Positions 45,901 to 52,613 of a stretch of 64,000 bases of DNA are shown piece by piece. The notes beneath the pieces were generated by a model, which made no database searches, was not told the DNA's origin, and worked only from the letters and a program-made list of their open reading frames with translations. This DNA is from Liriodendron chinense. Its lineage: Eukaryota; Streptophyta; Magnoliopsida; Magnoliales; Magnoliaceae. The stretch covers positions 744,001 to 808,000 of the forward strand of contig PVNU02001893.1 of NCBI GenBank assembly GCA_003013855.2. The letters run 5' to 3'. The stretch's first letter is position 1. Each line of letters begins with the position of its first letter. A program made the position numbers and the translations under genes.

Positions 45901-48900
45901 GCTGAACCAGGAAGGATTCAATCTTTACCTTCCATAACTCAAAGTTATTTTTCCCAGAGAACTTCTCTATATCGAACCTTGCGCTCGATCCCATCTTCTC
46001 GTCTCAGATTCGAATCTACTCCACCCCAACTTTAGCTCTGATACCACTTTTTGGTATGAGCCGGCAGCAGAAGCGGAACGTCGAAACCGTGAAGCAATGC
46101 AAAATCAAACAAGTAACAAGATGCAATCAATCACACAAAAGCATTCACCATAAAAGACTCCGAATTTTACGTGGAAAAACTCCAAAACGGGTAAAAAACC
46201 ACGGCACAAACGATCCACTATGAATATCAGAAGATTACAGAGATTGACAGCCCATAAAGCAAGGAAAAACAGAAAAAACTCCACGTTTTCTCTCACACAC
46301 ACCTCTCCCCTCTTCCTAGTACGAATAGGAAACCTTGGACACCTCAGGATTCATCTCTAAGTCGGATTACAATACCTTAAATAGGAAGAAATTCGAAAAT
46401 AGAAACACCTTGCGTAGTACTGCGGACTGCGCAAGAACTCCTTGCGCACAGCCAGCCGGTCGCCCGACCGGTCGCACATGGCACAGAAAACGTCCAGGGA
46501 GAACACACCGTCCCAGCCTCACAGCCGACCGGTCGCACGACCGGTCGCAGCCCCCTACAGACCGGTCGCACAACCGGTCTAGGGCCACACAGAGACCTGT
46601 CTGCCTTGCTGTGCATCTGGGTCACAACGTCAGACCGATCGCCCGACCAGTCTGAGCACCCAAACCGAGCACGGTTCAAAGGCTCTCCAACAATACGTAC
46701 AATTAGATCTTTAATAAATGGAGTATAATGTGGCGAACCATCGAGAAAGAGCAGATGCTGCTCATTTAGCATTTGGAAACCTATACAAGCTAAGATATCT
46801 AAGAATCCATAATGCAATGTACCCTTAAGATATATAAGAATCCTCTTAACTACTTGGTGGTGAATGTAGTTAGGTATATTCATAAATTGGCAAACAAGGT
46901 TGACGATATGTGACAAATCACAACGTGTCATGATTGACTATTATAAAACTCCAACAATGTTTTCATAGAAAGTATCATCAATCCTTAAAAGTACTAAATG
47001 CATGTAAGTTGTGTTTTGGGGCCAAATGAGTGTTAATAGACTTAAAAGTCCAATAGTTTGGTTTTAGACAAAAAATCAAGAGCATACTTAGATTGAGAGA
47101 AAAAAAAAAAAAAGACAGCCACTAAAGGGAATAATTCAATACCAAGGAATACTAAAAATGATTTAAATCTTTCATAGCAAATTCATATCCTAATTTGGAG
47201 ATTAAATTAACAAGATAACAAAGAAGAATTATTACTAGTAATGATAATATCATCAACATATATAGAGCAATAAAATAATAGTTCCTTGATAATGATGAAG
47301 AACAAAAAGAGAATAATAATATGCTTTACTACAAAGAAAACCAACATGAGGAAGAAAAGGACTAAAATGATTAAACTAGGTTTGATGAGCCTATTTGACA
47401 CTATATATAGCCTTTTTTTTAAGCAACAAACATGATTAGGAAGAGAAGAATTAACAAAGCCATATAAGAAGTTTTGTAAAGAAAAACATTTTAGCATCAA
47501 GTTAGTGAATGGACTATTGACAAGCAACACTAATAGAACACTTATAGTAAGACTGATTTGAATAGTTGTGGGTTTAATGACAAGGTTAAATGCTTCATCA
47601 AAATCAATACCTTCCTTGTGATCGTACCATTTGATAACCAGACAAGCTTTAAAGATGTCCACTGATCCATCAACCTTGAGCTTTGTTTTGAATACACATC
47701 TTGAGCTTGTCAAATTCATTTCAACAATTTGAGAAACTAAGTTGTTTGGTTACGGTTAAGGGTGTATAACTCTTTTAACATTATAGCAGTCCAGTGCAAC
47801 TGAGCTAAGTCTTGTTAGACAGTAAAGGCATGACAGTGTCGTCAATACTAATGGTTAAAATAGTAAATTAAGATATTTACAGTCAATTTGGATCTAGTGA
47901 TATGGGATGAGCATTAATTGTCGAAGTAGGAGGGCCGGTAGTATTTTGATATATGTCTGAAATCCATAAGTTAAATTGAGCTACATATATAGAAGACTCA
48001 ATTGGCAAATCCTAATACCTTACTCGGATCATTGCTCATGTGAGCACCGGCTCCAATATCAATATATATGTTTGAATCTTGGGATTCATTGATTGTCATA
48101 GTAGCAAAAGCCTGTTGCAAATCTTCTTAAGTCTAATATGAGTAATCTCACCTGTACCAATACCTTGAGGTTGTATGACTCCTATGACCACAAATCTATC
48201 ATTCATCGTAATTATTCACCCCTCTTTAATCTAGCACACCAACATGTCTTGGCAGTGGAAGAGAATTATTTTGATTTGAACCAATAGGAAGGGACAAAAT
48301 ACCTTAATTCAATCCTTAGTGTACATCTTTTGCGATTGAATCGCAATCCCTTGTTAAAAATTATGGACTAGAAAATTGAGACCAAATCTTTGCCCTGATA
48401 CCATGAAGAAATCCGAGGAGGGGGGGGGGGGGGGGAGGAGGGGTGATTGGGTGGTACTAAACTACCCTATGATAGAAATATAACTCAGAAATGAATTATT
48501 TCAATTTAACCATCTCTTTCTCTTCGTACTAATTATATTTGTTACAGTCATAAGGTAGCGAAATTCCTTTTCGGCTAAGTTCTGAAATATAGACCTAATG
48601 TTAATGAAATAGAAGGCCAACCATTCAAATGTCTCACTTGGTGAATGTACCCTGATTTTGGGTGTATGGCCTGGATTTCTGACACGTGTTTCACCCCTCA
48701 GATGATGGCCCCTTAATTCAATCAGGGCCCATTTTGATAATTGCTTGAATGGTCCTGATTTGTTTATGATTTGCAACACAGAATCAGCTGCTGCAACAAC
48801 AGATGGAGAACCTACGTCGGAAGGTAAACCATATGACAATAACACCATGCATGCATGCACATAGTTGAGTTTCTAGTGAGAAGTTTATATTCTGGCGGAG

Positions 48901-50827
48901 CATGAACATCTATACACGTGCATACATGCATTGTTCCCACAGTGGCACGTCACCTCAATCCAGACCGTAAAATCGTGAGGCCTCACTTCAGATGGATCAA
49001 ATCCTTAAAATCAGATCCATTGAAACACTAACCACCAAGAAGTAATATTTCTTTCAATTTAATGTTACATTTCATCGCCACCAATAGGATATTTAGGACC
49101 ATCCATTCGGCGTAATTTTCGGATCATGCTGTATCCAGATTGGGGATCACAAATTGGACGGTTTGGATTGAAGTGTATGTATGCCAACTGTACAGTTTGT
49201 TATGTGCATGCATGTGGATCCTCACACTTCTGTGGTGATTGAACCATGGCCTCAACATTGTGAATGTGGCCCACCTACTTTGACACGTGGCTTGACTCAT
49301 GACCCTCTTTTATTAAATTGCATTTTCTTTTTATTTTTTGTCTTGATTGGATTTTTATTTTTACTGCTATTGTCCATGCAACAGGAGCACTTGCTGGAAG
49401 ATCAAAACAACCATCTCTGCCGCATTGTAGTATTTTTTTTTTCTCTCCAATAAGTTGTATCGGGTTTTGCTTTTTCTATTTAAGGCCTGATTTAAGACTC
49501 GGTGACTCAGTCAACTCGTTCAGTGCTGAGTCGAGTCACGACACAAACGACTCAGTTGAGCCGAATCAGCCTATTTTCACTACTTATGTTGCCAAACCAG
49601 ATCAGATTCGACCAAGACTGAGTCGACTCAGACGAGTCATCAATCCATGGTTTAGAGCCTTTAATGGGCCATTATGGTTTGGACCCGACATCATCTTTGG
49701 GAATATGTATGGGCTGGAACTGAATATCAGGCCCAGAAGCTAACTGGCAGTAACAGGCCCAAAAATAAGTGGGCCGCATATGGACAGAATCAAGATTAGC
49801 CCACTATCTGGCCCATCAATTGCATTATTTTGAGTAGAGGGTTTTGTAACCGTCCGTTTTTTTCTGTGATGGATAGCTTGCCGAACACCAGGCGGCTCTG
49901 GAGCATAAGGTGGTGGAGGCGCCGCCGATGCTGGACCATTTCAGCCCCTTCTATGCAGATGATCAAGCAAGGAACATGCTCCAGCTCTCCCCTCAGCTCC
50001 ATCCATTTCGTCTCCAGCCCACTCAGCCCAATCTGCAAGATCCTGGTCTCCAGCGCCATGGCCTGCAGCTTTGGTATGGACCACCACCTTCTTCATCATT
50101 ATATCATTTTTAGATTCATCCCCACCGTTGATCATGTTGTTGCCAGTGATTATAACCATTGTTGTCATTGTGATTGCCGTGAGGAAGTTTATCACTGTGA
50201 GTCAGCCAGTTGCAATACTGAGTCCCTGGAGTCTCAAGCGACTCGTCTGAGTCAGCCCAAGTCAGCCCAAGTCTAACCTACCCTCACTGTATCAACTCAC
50301 CCCAGGTCTGACTGAGCCGAGTTGACTCGGACGAGTCATATCGGACTCGGATATGTTTTCAAACCATGTTGACAGGTACTCTGAACCCATATGCAAATCC
50401 AGGATTTAAGAAAGACCCATCTCGGGATTCGTGCCAAAGGAGCTTCCATTGGTCACAATGCAGTCCATCAAGGGCCAGAAACTACAGTGATCGGTTAGAA
50501 AAGGTGCTAGATTGACGCAGTATGGCGATCTGGACCGTACAGATGATAGACCACACGGTAGATCGGTTTTAGCTTAAAAATCATGATAATCTGATGTTAT
50601 TAACCATCTGAAATCCTCAGGTGTGTAAAATCACCCGAACCCGACCCACTTAATCAGGTCTAAAGATGGGTACACACTACCTGATTCGAGCCCAACGAGT
50701 TCACAGCCCCACCACCATCATCATCACCATCAATTTCATCTTGGACACCACCATCATCATCATCTCATCCACACATTTCATTACCTGAGCTAAATTAATT
50801 AAAATCCCAATATGAATTTTGTGCAGA
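25775..50827 (+). CDS. TT16/ABS-like (B-sister): B-sister MIKC MADS-box transcription factor (gene span, 6 large coding exons)
   Basis: The exons join in phase to 698 nt plus one base at 50827 that completes a TGA stop, giving 232 residues, close to the usual B-sister length. The layout is MADS 1-60, I region about 61-86, K domain about 87-167, C-terminal 168-232. The MADS domain starts MGRGKIEIKRIEN and contains FSKRRGGLLKKAHELAILCD. The C-terminus carries a PI-derived motif (HPFRLQPTQPNLQ, 209-221) and a paleoAP3-like end (GLQRHGLQL, 224-232), which together indicate the B-sister clade, sister to AP3/PI. Known members act in the nucleus in ovule and seed-coat development. All splice sites are GT-AG and no lesion is seen, so the gene looks functional despite about 24 kb of mostly transposon-filled introns. 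Confidence 0.92.
26997..27299. mobile_element. MITE with about 33-bp TIRs
   Basis: The left end AAACCTTTCGATGCACCTAG and the reverse complement of the right end AAACCTTTCCATGCACCTAC match over about 33 bp with two or three differences. About 300 bp, no coding capacity. Its target duplication could not be fixed. Confidence 0.75.
28268..28300. repeat. (TG)n/(GA)n compound microsatellite
   Basis: A short TG run (28238-28266) is followed by about 16 GA units. Confidence 0.85.
28541..28745 (+). pseudogene. LINE-type RNase H C-terminal fragment
   Basis: The + strand frame includes SSSIDHIYKESCTVANSLAW, which matches the HIxREGNxxADxLAxxG end of the RNase H (RVT_3) domain of plant L1-like LINEs. 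It is truncated on both sides and lies in MADS intron 1. Confidence 0.55.
29090..29575 (+). pseudogene. LINE-derived RNase H domain, frameshifted
   Basis: Frames read GVPRNHLGRFIF and then NNVAEIRAMYEGLKICKDFG, the G-x-x-R-x-x-x-G...NNxAExxA core of plant RVT_3 RNase H. Further on come FRE.NKVA and a decayed counterpart of ASISRAN. Several frameshifts are present. It is the 3' end of a LINE on the + strand within MADS intron 1. Non-functional. Confidence 0.65.
29790..30010 (-). mobile_element. Copia 3' end: polypurine tract and LTR start, truncated
   Basis: On the minus strand a purine-rich GAAGAGGAG (about 29925-29935) precedes TGTTATTGTATATATTC at 29924. A tctcaatataaaaac TATA-like word lies near 29810. 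Only the 3' edge of an element is recognisable, and the far end of the LTR is not defined. Confidence 0.5.
30452..30892. mobile_element. TIR element (MITE), family with cagtttagatc core, copy 1
   Basis: The left end catagcacctataagt and the reverse complement of the right end catagcaatataagt match, followed by a tagttgcat word on both sides. A second copy in the same orientation lies at about 36036-36490 in the same intron (shared blocks ttcattaggtcca, aatagc.tttaat, tttgatccatctatttgtta). Confidence 0.7.
30946..31000. repeat. (CA)n microsatellite
   Basis: Interrupted CA repeat next to a SINE. Confidence 0.85.
31001..31110 (+). mobile_element. SINE, tRNA-related
   Basis: An A-box-like ttgcctcgctggtagactc is followed by gagtttcaacaggggg and a B-box-like ggtttcgaaaccc, the internal Pol III promoter of tRNA-derived SINEs. 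A minus-strand relative is at 11835. Confidence 0.65.
31111..31942. other. Intronic DNA without recognised content
   Basis: No gene or bounded repeat is seen. It contains an A/T homopolymer near 31311 and short ggcccacc words. Confidence 0.45.
32140..32770. repeat. Minisatellite, unit about 37 bp
   Basis: About 17 degenerate units of the form 'cacatgatggatggtccaca' + 'tcaaaggtgggcccc' follow head to tail. Two more units continue at 35272-35355, beyond the inserted retrotransposon. The long minus-strand open frame across it is a repeat artefact. Confidence 0.85.
32771..33343 (-). repeat. 3' LTR of GAG-only element 1
   Basis: 573 bp. On the minus strand it starts TGTTGGAAACGG and ends CCTATCCCAACA. 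It carries ccgaccggtcg-type palindromic words at 33185-33300. Confidence 0.92.
33448..34752 (-). pseudogene. gag-protease of element 1, frameshifted
   Basis: Three separate open frames follow each other on the minus strand. The first has a UBN2-type Gag (VLYNVMKETTAAATWAKLEN at about 34530). The second has an intact zinc knuckle CWNCGEEGHVKRDC (about 34090-34045). The third has the protease/pre-integrase segment with SCHVCPDRSSF (the catalytic DSGA is damaged to DSWA), GDGYA and VISFGALEAKGC. The product would be a capsid/nucleocapsid and aspartic protease. At least two frameshifts break it. After the pre-integrase segment the sequence jumps to the purine tract and the LTR. Confidence 0.88.
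34796..34807 (-). other. PBS of GAG-only element 1
   Basis: TGGTATCAGAGC on the minus strand, complementary to initiator tRNA-Met. Confidence 0.92.
34810..35266 (-). repeat. 5' LTR of GAG-only element 1 (internally deleted)
   Basis: 457 bp, about 115 bp shorter than its partner because the block with the ccgg palindromes is missing. The junction is at about 35243 and could be explained by recombination at a 2-bp homology. Confidence 0.9.
35541..36035. other. Intronic DNA without recognised content
   Basis: No gene or bounded element is seen. Confidence 0.4.
36036..36490. mobile_element. TIR element (MITE), copy 2 of the family at 30452
   Basis: The left end cacttatagtgctcctaatt and the right end complement ttatagtgctcttagttg form the TIR, and the internal blocks match copy 1 in the same orientation. 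Confidence 0.68.
36950..37300 (+). repeat. LTR-like remnant
   Basis: It contains ttgtcccacattgaaaag, then tatataagtagtg and tttgtgattt, an order common in plant LTR leaders (tcccacatt, TATA, leader). No borders or partner were found. Confidence 0.3.
38102..38168 (+). CDS. TT16/ABS-like (B-sister): MADS gene exon 2 (I region)
   Basis: 67 nt, the canonical MIKC exon 2 length. It completes Ser63 and encodes MRQIIDRYQKVSGTRIPEYD and then NQ. The RYQKVSG.RI core is typical of B-sister proteins. It ends in phase 0. Confidence 0.93.
38262..38423 (+). CDS. TT16/ABS-like (B-sister): MADS gene exon 3 (fused canonical exons 3+4, K domain)
   Basis: 162 nt, equal to the canonical 62-nt and 100-nt MIKC exons joined without a gap. 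It begins QVYCEITRMKNENDK, passes the expected junction at QASMR/TLTGEDLS with no intron, and ends SVNRVRSRK at a phase-0 donor aag/gtattt. It covers K1 and K2, with leucine/isoleucine heptads for dimerisation with other MADS proteins. It lies only 93 bp after exon 2. Whether the intron absence is specific to this lineage or shared across B-sister genes needs comparison. Confidence 0.93.
40335..40445 (+). mobile_element. SINE, tRNA-related
   Basis: A-box-like tggcttagtggtagactt, then gagtttcaacactaaggtc and B-box-like gggttcagtaccc. The middle block matches the SINE copies at 31001 and 52135. Confidence 0.7.
40581..41133 (-). repeat. 3' LTR of GAG-only element 2
   Basis: 553 bp; a contracted accggcc palindrome block lies at 41008-41095. 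Confidence 0.9.
41238..42542 (-). pseudogene. gag-protease of element 2, nearly intact
   Basis: The expected start is at 42542, and codon 35 is TAA (42440-42438). Downstream, 389 codons are open from an internal Met at 42407. Domains: UBN2 Gag (about residues 1-120 of the open part), a Gly/Ser/Arg-rich basic linker, a zinc knuckle with the His replaced by Tyr (CWNCGEEGYVKMNC), a protease active site DLGASCHVC where DSGA is usual, and a pre-integrase segment ending NLYKVIGSTIHGG. The knuckle and active-site changes mean this copy would not give a fully working product even without the stop. Confidence 0.9.
42598..43192 (-). repeat. 5' LTR of GAG-only element 2
   Basis: 595 bp, 42 bp longer than its partner. 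The difference lies in the ccgg palindrome block (43012-43160), which has more gaccggtcg/ggccggtcgg words here. The outer base is mutated (TATTGGG for TGTTGGG). Confidence 0.9.
43600..43959 (-). pseudogene. Older Copia: RNase H C-terminal part
   Basis: Minus-strand frames contain CATKKQLTI (the WxSKKQ block), FHARIKYIEINYHF (the HxRTKHIxxxxHFxR block) and, at about 43650, the IFTKP.A end of Copia RNase H. It is cut at 43960 by GAG-only element 3 and continues at 46693. Confidence 0.75.
43960..44596 (-). repeat. 3' LTR of GAG-only element 3
   Basis: 637 bp. It contains at least six gaccggtc or one-base variants between 44365 and 44560, several paired head to head around a 2-4-bp spacer. Confidence 0.9.
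44693..45994 (-). pseudogene. gag-protease of element 3, one stop codon
   Basis: It starts at 45994 (MGSSARFDIEKFSGKNNFEL) and is open for 240 codons: DUF4219/UBN2 Gag, a basic linker and an intact zinc knuckle CWNCGQEGHMRGDC. A single TAG (45272-45274 region) follows, and the frame then continues open to 44693 with an intact protease site DSGASCHVCPDRNSF, GDGVAHKVVGI and a pre-integrase segment. The stop sits exactly between nucleocapsid and protease. It could be decay, or a suppressible stop as in some retroelements; decay is more likely. Confidence 0.9.
46049..46692 (-). repeat. 5' LTR of GAG-only element 3
   Basis: 644 bp, very similar to its partner. The inner terminus is mutated (TTTTGG for TGTTGG). 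It also has an array of gaccggtc palindromes (46448-46650). Confidence 0.9.
46693..48404 (-). pseudogene. Older Copia: protease, RT and PBS, heavily decayed
   Basis: Reading the minus strand: PBS-like TGGTATCAGGGC at 48393-48404; a protease trace with D-x-GAGAHMSNDPS at about 48060; then RT with FKTKLKVDGSVDIFKACLV (about 47690) and IYVDDIIITSNN (about 47250); then the region before RNase H with FMNIPNYIHHQVVKRILIYL (about 46880). Integrase is not seen between protease and RT. It joins 43600-43959 across the GAG-only element 3. Confidence 0.75.
48421..48435. repeat. (G)15 homopolymer
   Basis: An uninterrupted G run next to the PBS of the older Copia. The length may be affected by sequencing error. 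Confidence 0.8.
48782..48823 (+). CDS. TT16/ABS-like (B-sister): MADS gene exon 4 (canonical exon 5, K3 helix)
   Basis: 42 nt in phase 0, encoding NQLLQQQMENLRRK. It lies between aacacag and gtaaac. The length equals the canonical MIKC fifth exon. Confidence 0.92.
49385..49426 (+). CDS. TT16/ABS-like (B-sister): MADS gene exon 5 (canonical exon 6)
   Basis: 42 nt in phase 0, encoding EHLLEDQNNHLCRI, the end of the K domain. It lies between gcaacag and gtagta. Confidence 0.9.
49480..49663. mobile_element. MITE-like element of gactcgagtc words, copy 1
   Basis: It lies in intron 5, starts taaggcctgatttaagactc and ends gagtcatcaatccatggttt plus agagccttta, so the termini are imperfect inverted repeats. 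The body is gactcag/gagtcga words. Related pieces are at 50205-50380 and 51140-51275. Confidence 0.5.
49877..50073 (+). CDS. TT16/ABS-like (B-sister): MADS gene exon 6 (C-terminal domain)
   Basis: 197 nt after acceptor gatag. It starts LAEHQAALEHKVVEAPPMLD, and ends with the PI-derived motif HPFRLQPTQPNLQ and GLQRHGLQL. The last two bases TG lie before a gtatgg donor. Joining to 50827 gives TGA, a stop split by an intron. Without this splice the frame runs on to a TAG at 50111-50113, adding 13 residues (WYGPPPSSSLYHF) for 245 in total. I prefer the spliced form because a good 3'UTR with poly(A) signal follows the acceptor at 50826, but B-sister proteins often end LQLW, so both ends should be tested. 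Confidence 0.85.
50205..50380. mobile_element. MITE-like element of gactcgagtc words, copy 2
   Basis: Words gagtcagcc, gactcgtctgagtc and gactcggacgagtc recur. The right end is ggatatgttttcaaaccatg. It lies in the probable last intron. Confidence 0.5.
50398..50615 (+). repeat. Dispersed copy of the 17.4-kb tandem unit
   Basis: It opens aggatttaagaaagacccat and carries ccaaaggagcttccattggt, tatggcgatctggaccgtac and gttattaaccatctga, in the same order as the array at 17365. Confidence 0.8.
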
Positions 50828-51055
50828 ATCATGATTTCAATGGAGAGAAGGACGCCTGATGAAGATGGAAATCTATGTTTTCTTTTCTTTTATATGTATA
50901 ACCATTTCAACAACCTTTCTTTCTATAATTTCTGATTTAAGAGACTATCTATGTATGTAACTCCAACAAGTGTGGGAATTTGATTGTTATTATGGTTTTG
51001 TGATTGTGTGTTTATATAAGCAATTTGAGTAATAAAATAGAGGTTTGGAGGCACA
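50827..51055 (+). other. TT16/ABS-like (B-sister): MADS gene last exon: stop completion and 3'UTR
   Basis: The acceptor ttttgtgcag (50817-50826) is followed by AT-rich, stop-dense sequence and a canonical AATAAA at 51031-51036. Base A at 50827 completes TGA with TG from 50072-50073. The exon is inferred; cDNA would settle it. Confidence 0.6.
51031..51036 (+). terminator. Poly(A) signal of the MADS gene
   Basis: AATAAA about 200 nt into the proposed 3'UTR, preceded by TGT-rich sequence typical of plant far-upstream elements. Confidence 0.6.
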
Positions 51056-51139
51056 GGGTGAAGTGTGGTCCACCTGACATGGGCTGGACGGACTGGGCCC
51101 CAGCTCGAGCCCATGTCTCTCTAGGCTGGGTTTTGGCTG

Positions 51140-51275
51140 GTCTTGGCATGGATTAAAGACTCGGTGCTCAGACCGACTCAGTTGGTCCTGAGTCCGGTTG
51201 GGACTCGGCTGAGTTGGGGATGACTCGACTAAGGATCGAGTCTGAGTTGACTCAGATGAGTCAGCAATTTTTTTT
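51140..51275. mobile_element. MITE-like element of gactcgagtc words, copy 3
   Basis: It begins ggcatggattaaagactcgg and continues with cgactcag, gactcggctgagt and gatcgagtctgagt words, like copies 1 and 2. Confidence 0.45.
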
Positions 51276-52049
51276 TATACTCAGGGCCGCCACCATTGGG
51301 CTGTTTGTCGAGCTGATCCACCTGCATGGTGGGCTGGGCTCGACCAACTGAGTAGGGAGTGGGCGAGATCATCTGAGATGGAGGAATATTGGTGGGTGCT
51401 ACAACAACAGCCCACCATGAATTTCTATGATGCATATGTCAAGACATCTCTATGGCACACGTGGGACTTATGTATGGTGATTAGGATCTTTGATTGGGGC
51501 CCACCTTGTGGATGGGCTATATTAGAGAAGCTATGTAGATTGATTGTGATACCCATCCGATCGGTTGCTTGAAAAAGGACAATATTCCACGTTCAACAAA
51601 CAAAGCTTACAAAAAATGGATCGTTTGGACCGTACATGTGGTGGCCCACTAGATCAACGGTCCTGATTGCTGTATGTGTTTGCCATGTGCATGGTGAAGA
51701 AGAAACTGTAACAATGGTTTTTTTAAGAATAACATGATAGTGGACGGATGATGTGCACTGTACACTCGGGTTCTCAATCACAGCCAGGGCCCATCATTCA
51801 ATAATCAAGGCCATGGATTTGTTTGGGCATTCACTGTGTAGAGAGAAAAGAGAGGTGTGTTCCTTCTCTCCAATCTGTTACTTTACCCCTTCTCTACACC
51901 ACATAGGTGATCGTGTGGGTCCACTTTGTGGACGGTGTGCATCTTCTTTGCCTCGTAGTCGTATTAAAGGAGCAAATGGTTTTCTCACCTCTCCCACCTA
52001 AGATTGGGGAGAAACCTCTTCTGTTAGAGGATCGGTATTAATGAAACTT

Positions 52050-52088
<39 letters not shown>

Positions 52089-52134
52089 AGATTCAATCAC
52101 TTAAGGTAAGATTAACCTTCTTTATGGCATTTAC
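51276..52134. other. Non-genic DNA
   Basis: No gene is seen. It ends in an A tract of 33 bp (52051-52083). Confidence 0.45.
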
Positions 52135-52310
52135 ACCCCGATCCAGAGCTCAAGTGGTAGACTGAGTGAAGATAACTTCGATTGTTTCAACATTGAGGTC
52201 TTAGTATTGATTCCCAAGTCCGGGGTGGCTAACATTATGGTGTGACTAACAGTGAGGGTTGGTGTACTAACAGTGGAGTGGGTGTACTAACCTAAAAAAA
52301 ATAATAATAA
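52135..52310 (+). mobile_element. SINE, tRNA-related, with A-rich/aat tail
   Basis: A-box-like gctcaagtggtagactgag, then ttcaacattgaggtct and B-box-like attgattccc, ending in an (aat)n tail at 52298-52317. Flanking word 'ctttatggcattta' occurs before (52121) and after (52317) and is a likely target duplication of about 14 bp. Confidence 0.75.
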
Positions 52311-52613
52311 TAATAACTTTATGGCATTTAATCTTTTAAATATATAAAGTTATCGTAAATAAAAATTCCTAAGAGGAATGTTAAATTGAGTATTCAGATT
52401 ATGCTGAGCTTCCGTGGCGTCTGGACCTGAATATCCAACATTGATACGCCTGCAAACAATTTCTCACAAACAAAAGGAGAATCAATTCAATGAATTCAAT
52501 GTGCTTGTGGAACACAGGATTAGAGGTGATGTGAATAGCCTGATCATACAAAAGAGATGCATAGCAGATGTATTAGGAATACCGAGATCAACAAGAAATG
52601 AGCACAACCAAAC

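Larger units (their letters stand above)
43960..46692 (-). mobile_element. GAG-only LTR retrotransposon 3 (second subfamily)
   Basis: A complete 2,733-bp element with LTRs at 43960-44596 and 46049-46692 and flanks ATATG (43955-43959) and ATACG (46693-46697), 4 of 5 identical. PBS TGGTATCAGAGC is at 46035-46046. The Gag is clearly homologous to elements 1 and 2, but the LTRs are a different subfamily. It is inserted in the RNase H region of an older Copia, within MADS intron 3, antisense. Confidence 0.92.
38424..48781 (+). other. MADS gene intron 3 (10.4 kb)
   Basis: The donor is gtattt and the acceptor caacacag. Its main content is a SINE, two antisense GAG-only LTR elements and an older antisense Copia. 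Between 38424 and 40330, and between 48440 and 48781, I see only short dispersed repeats. Confidence 0.9.
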
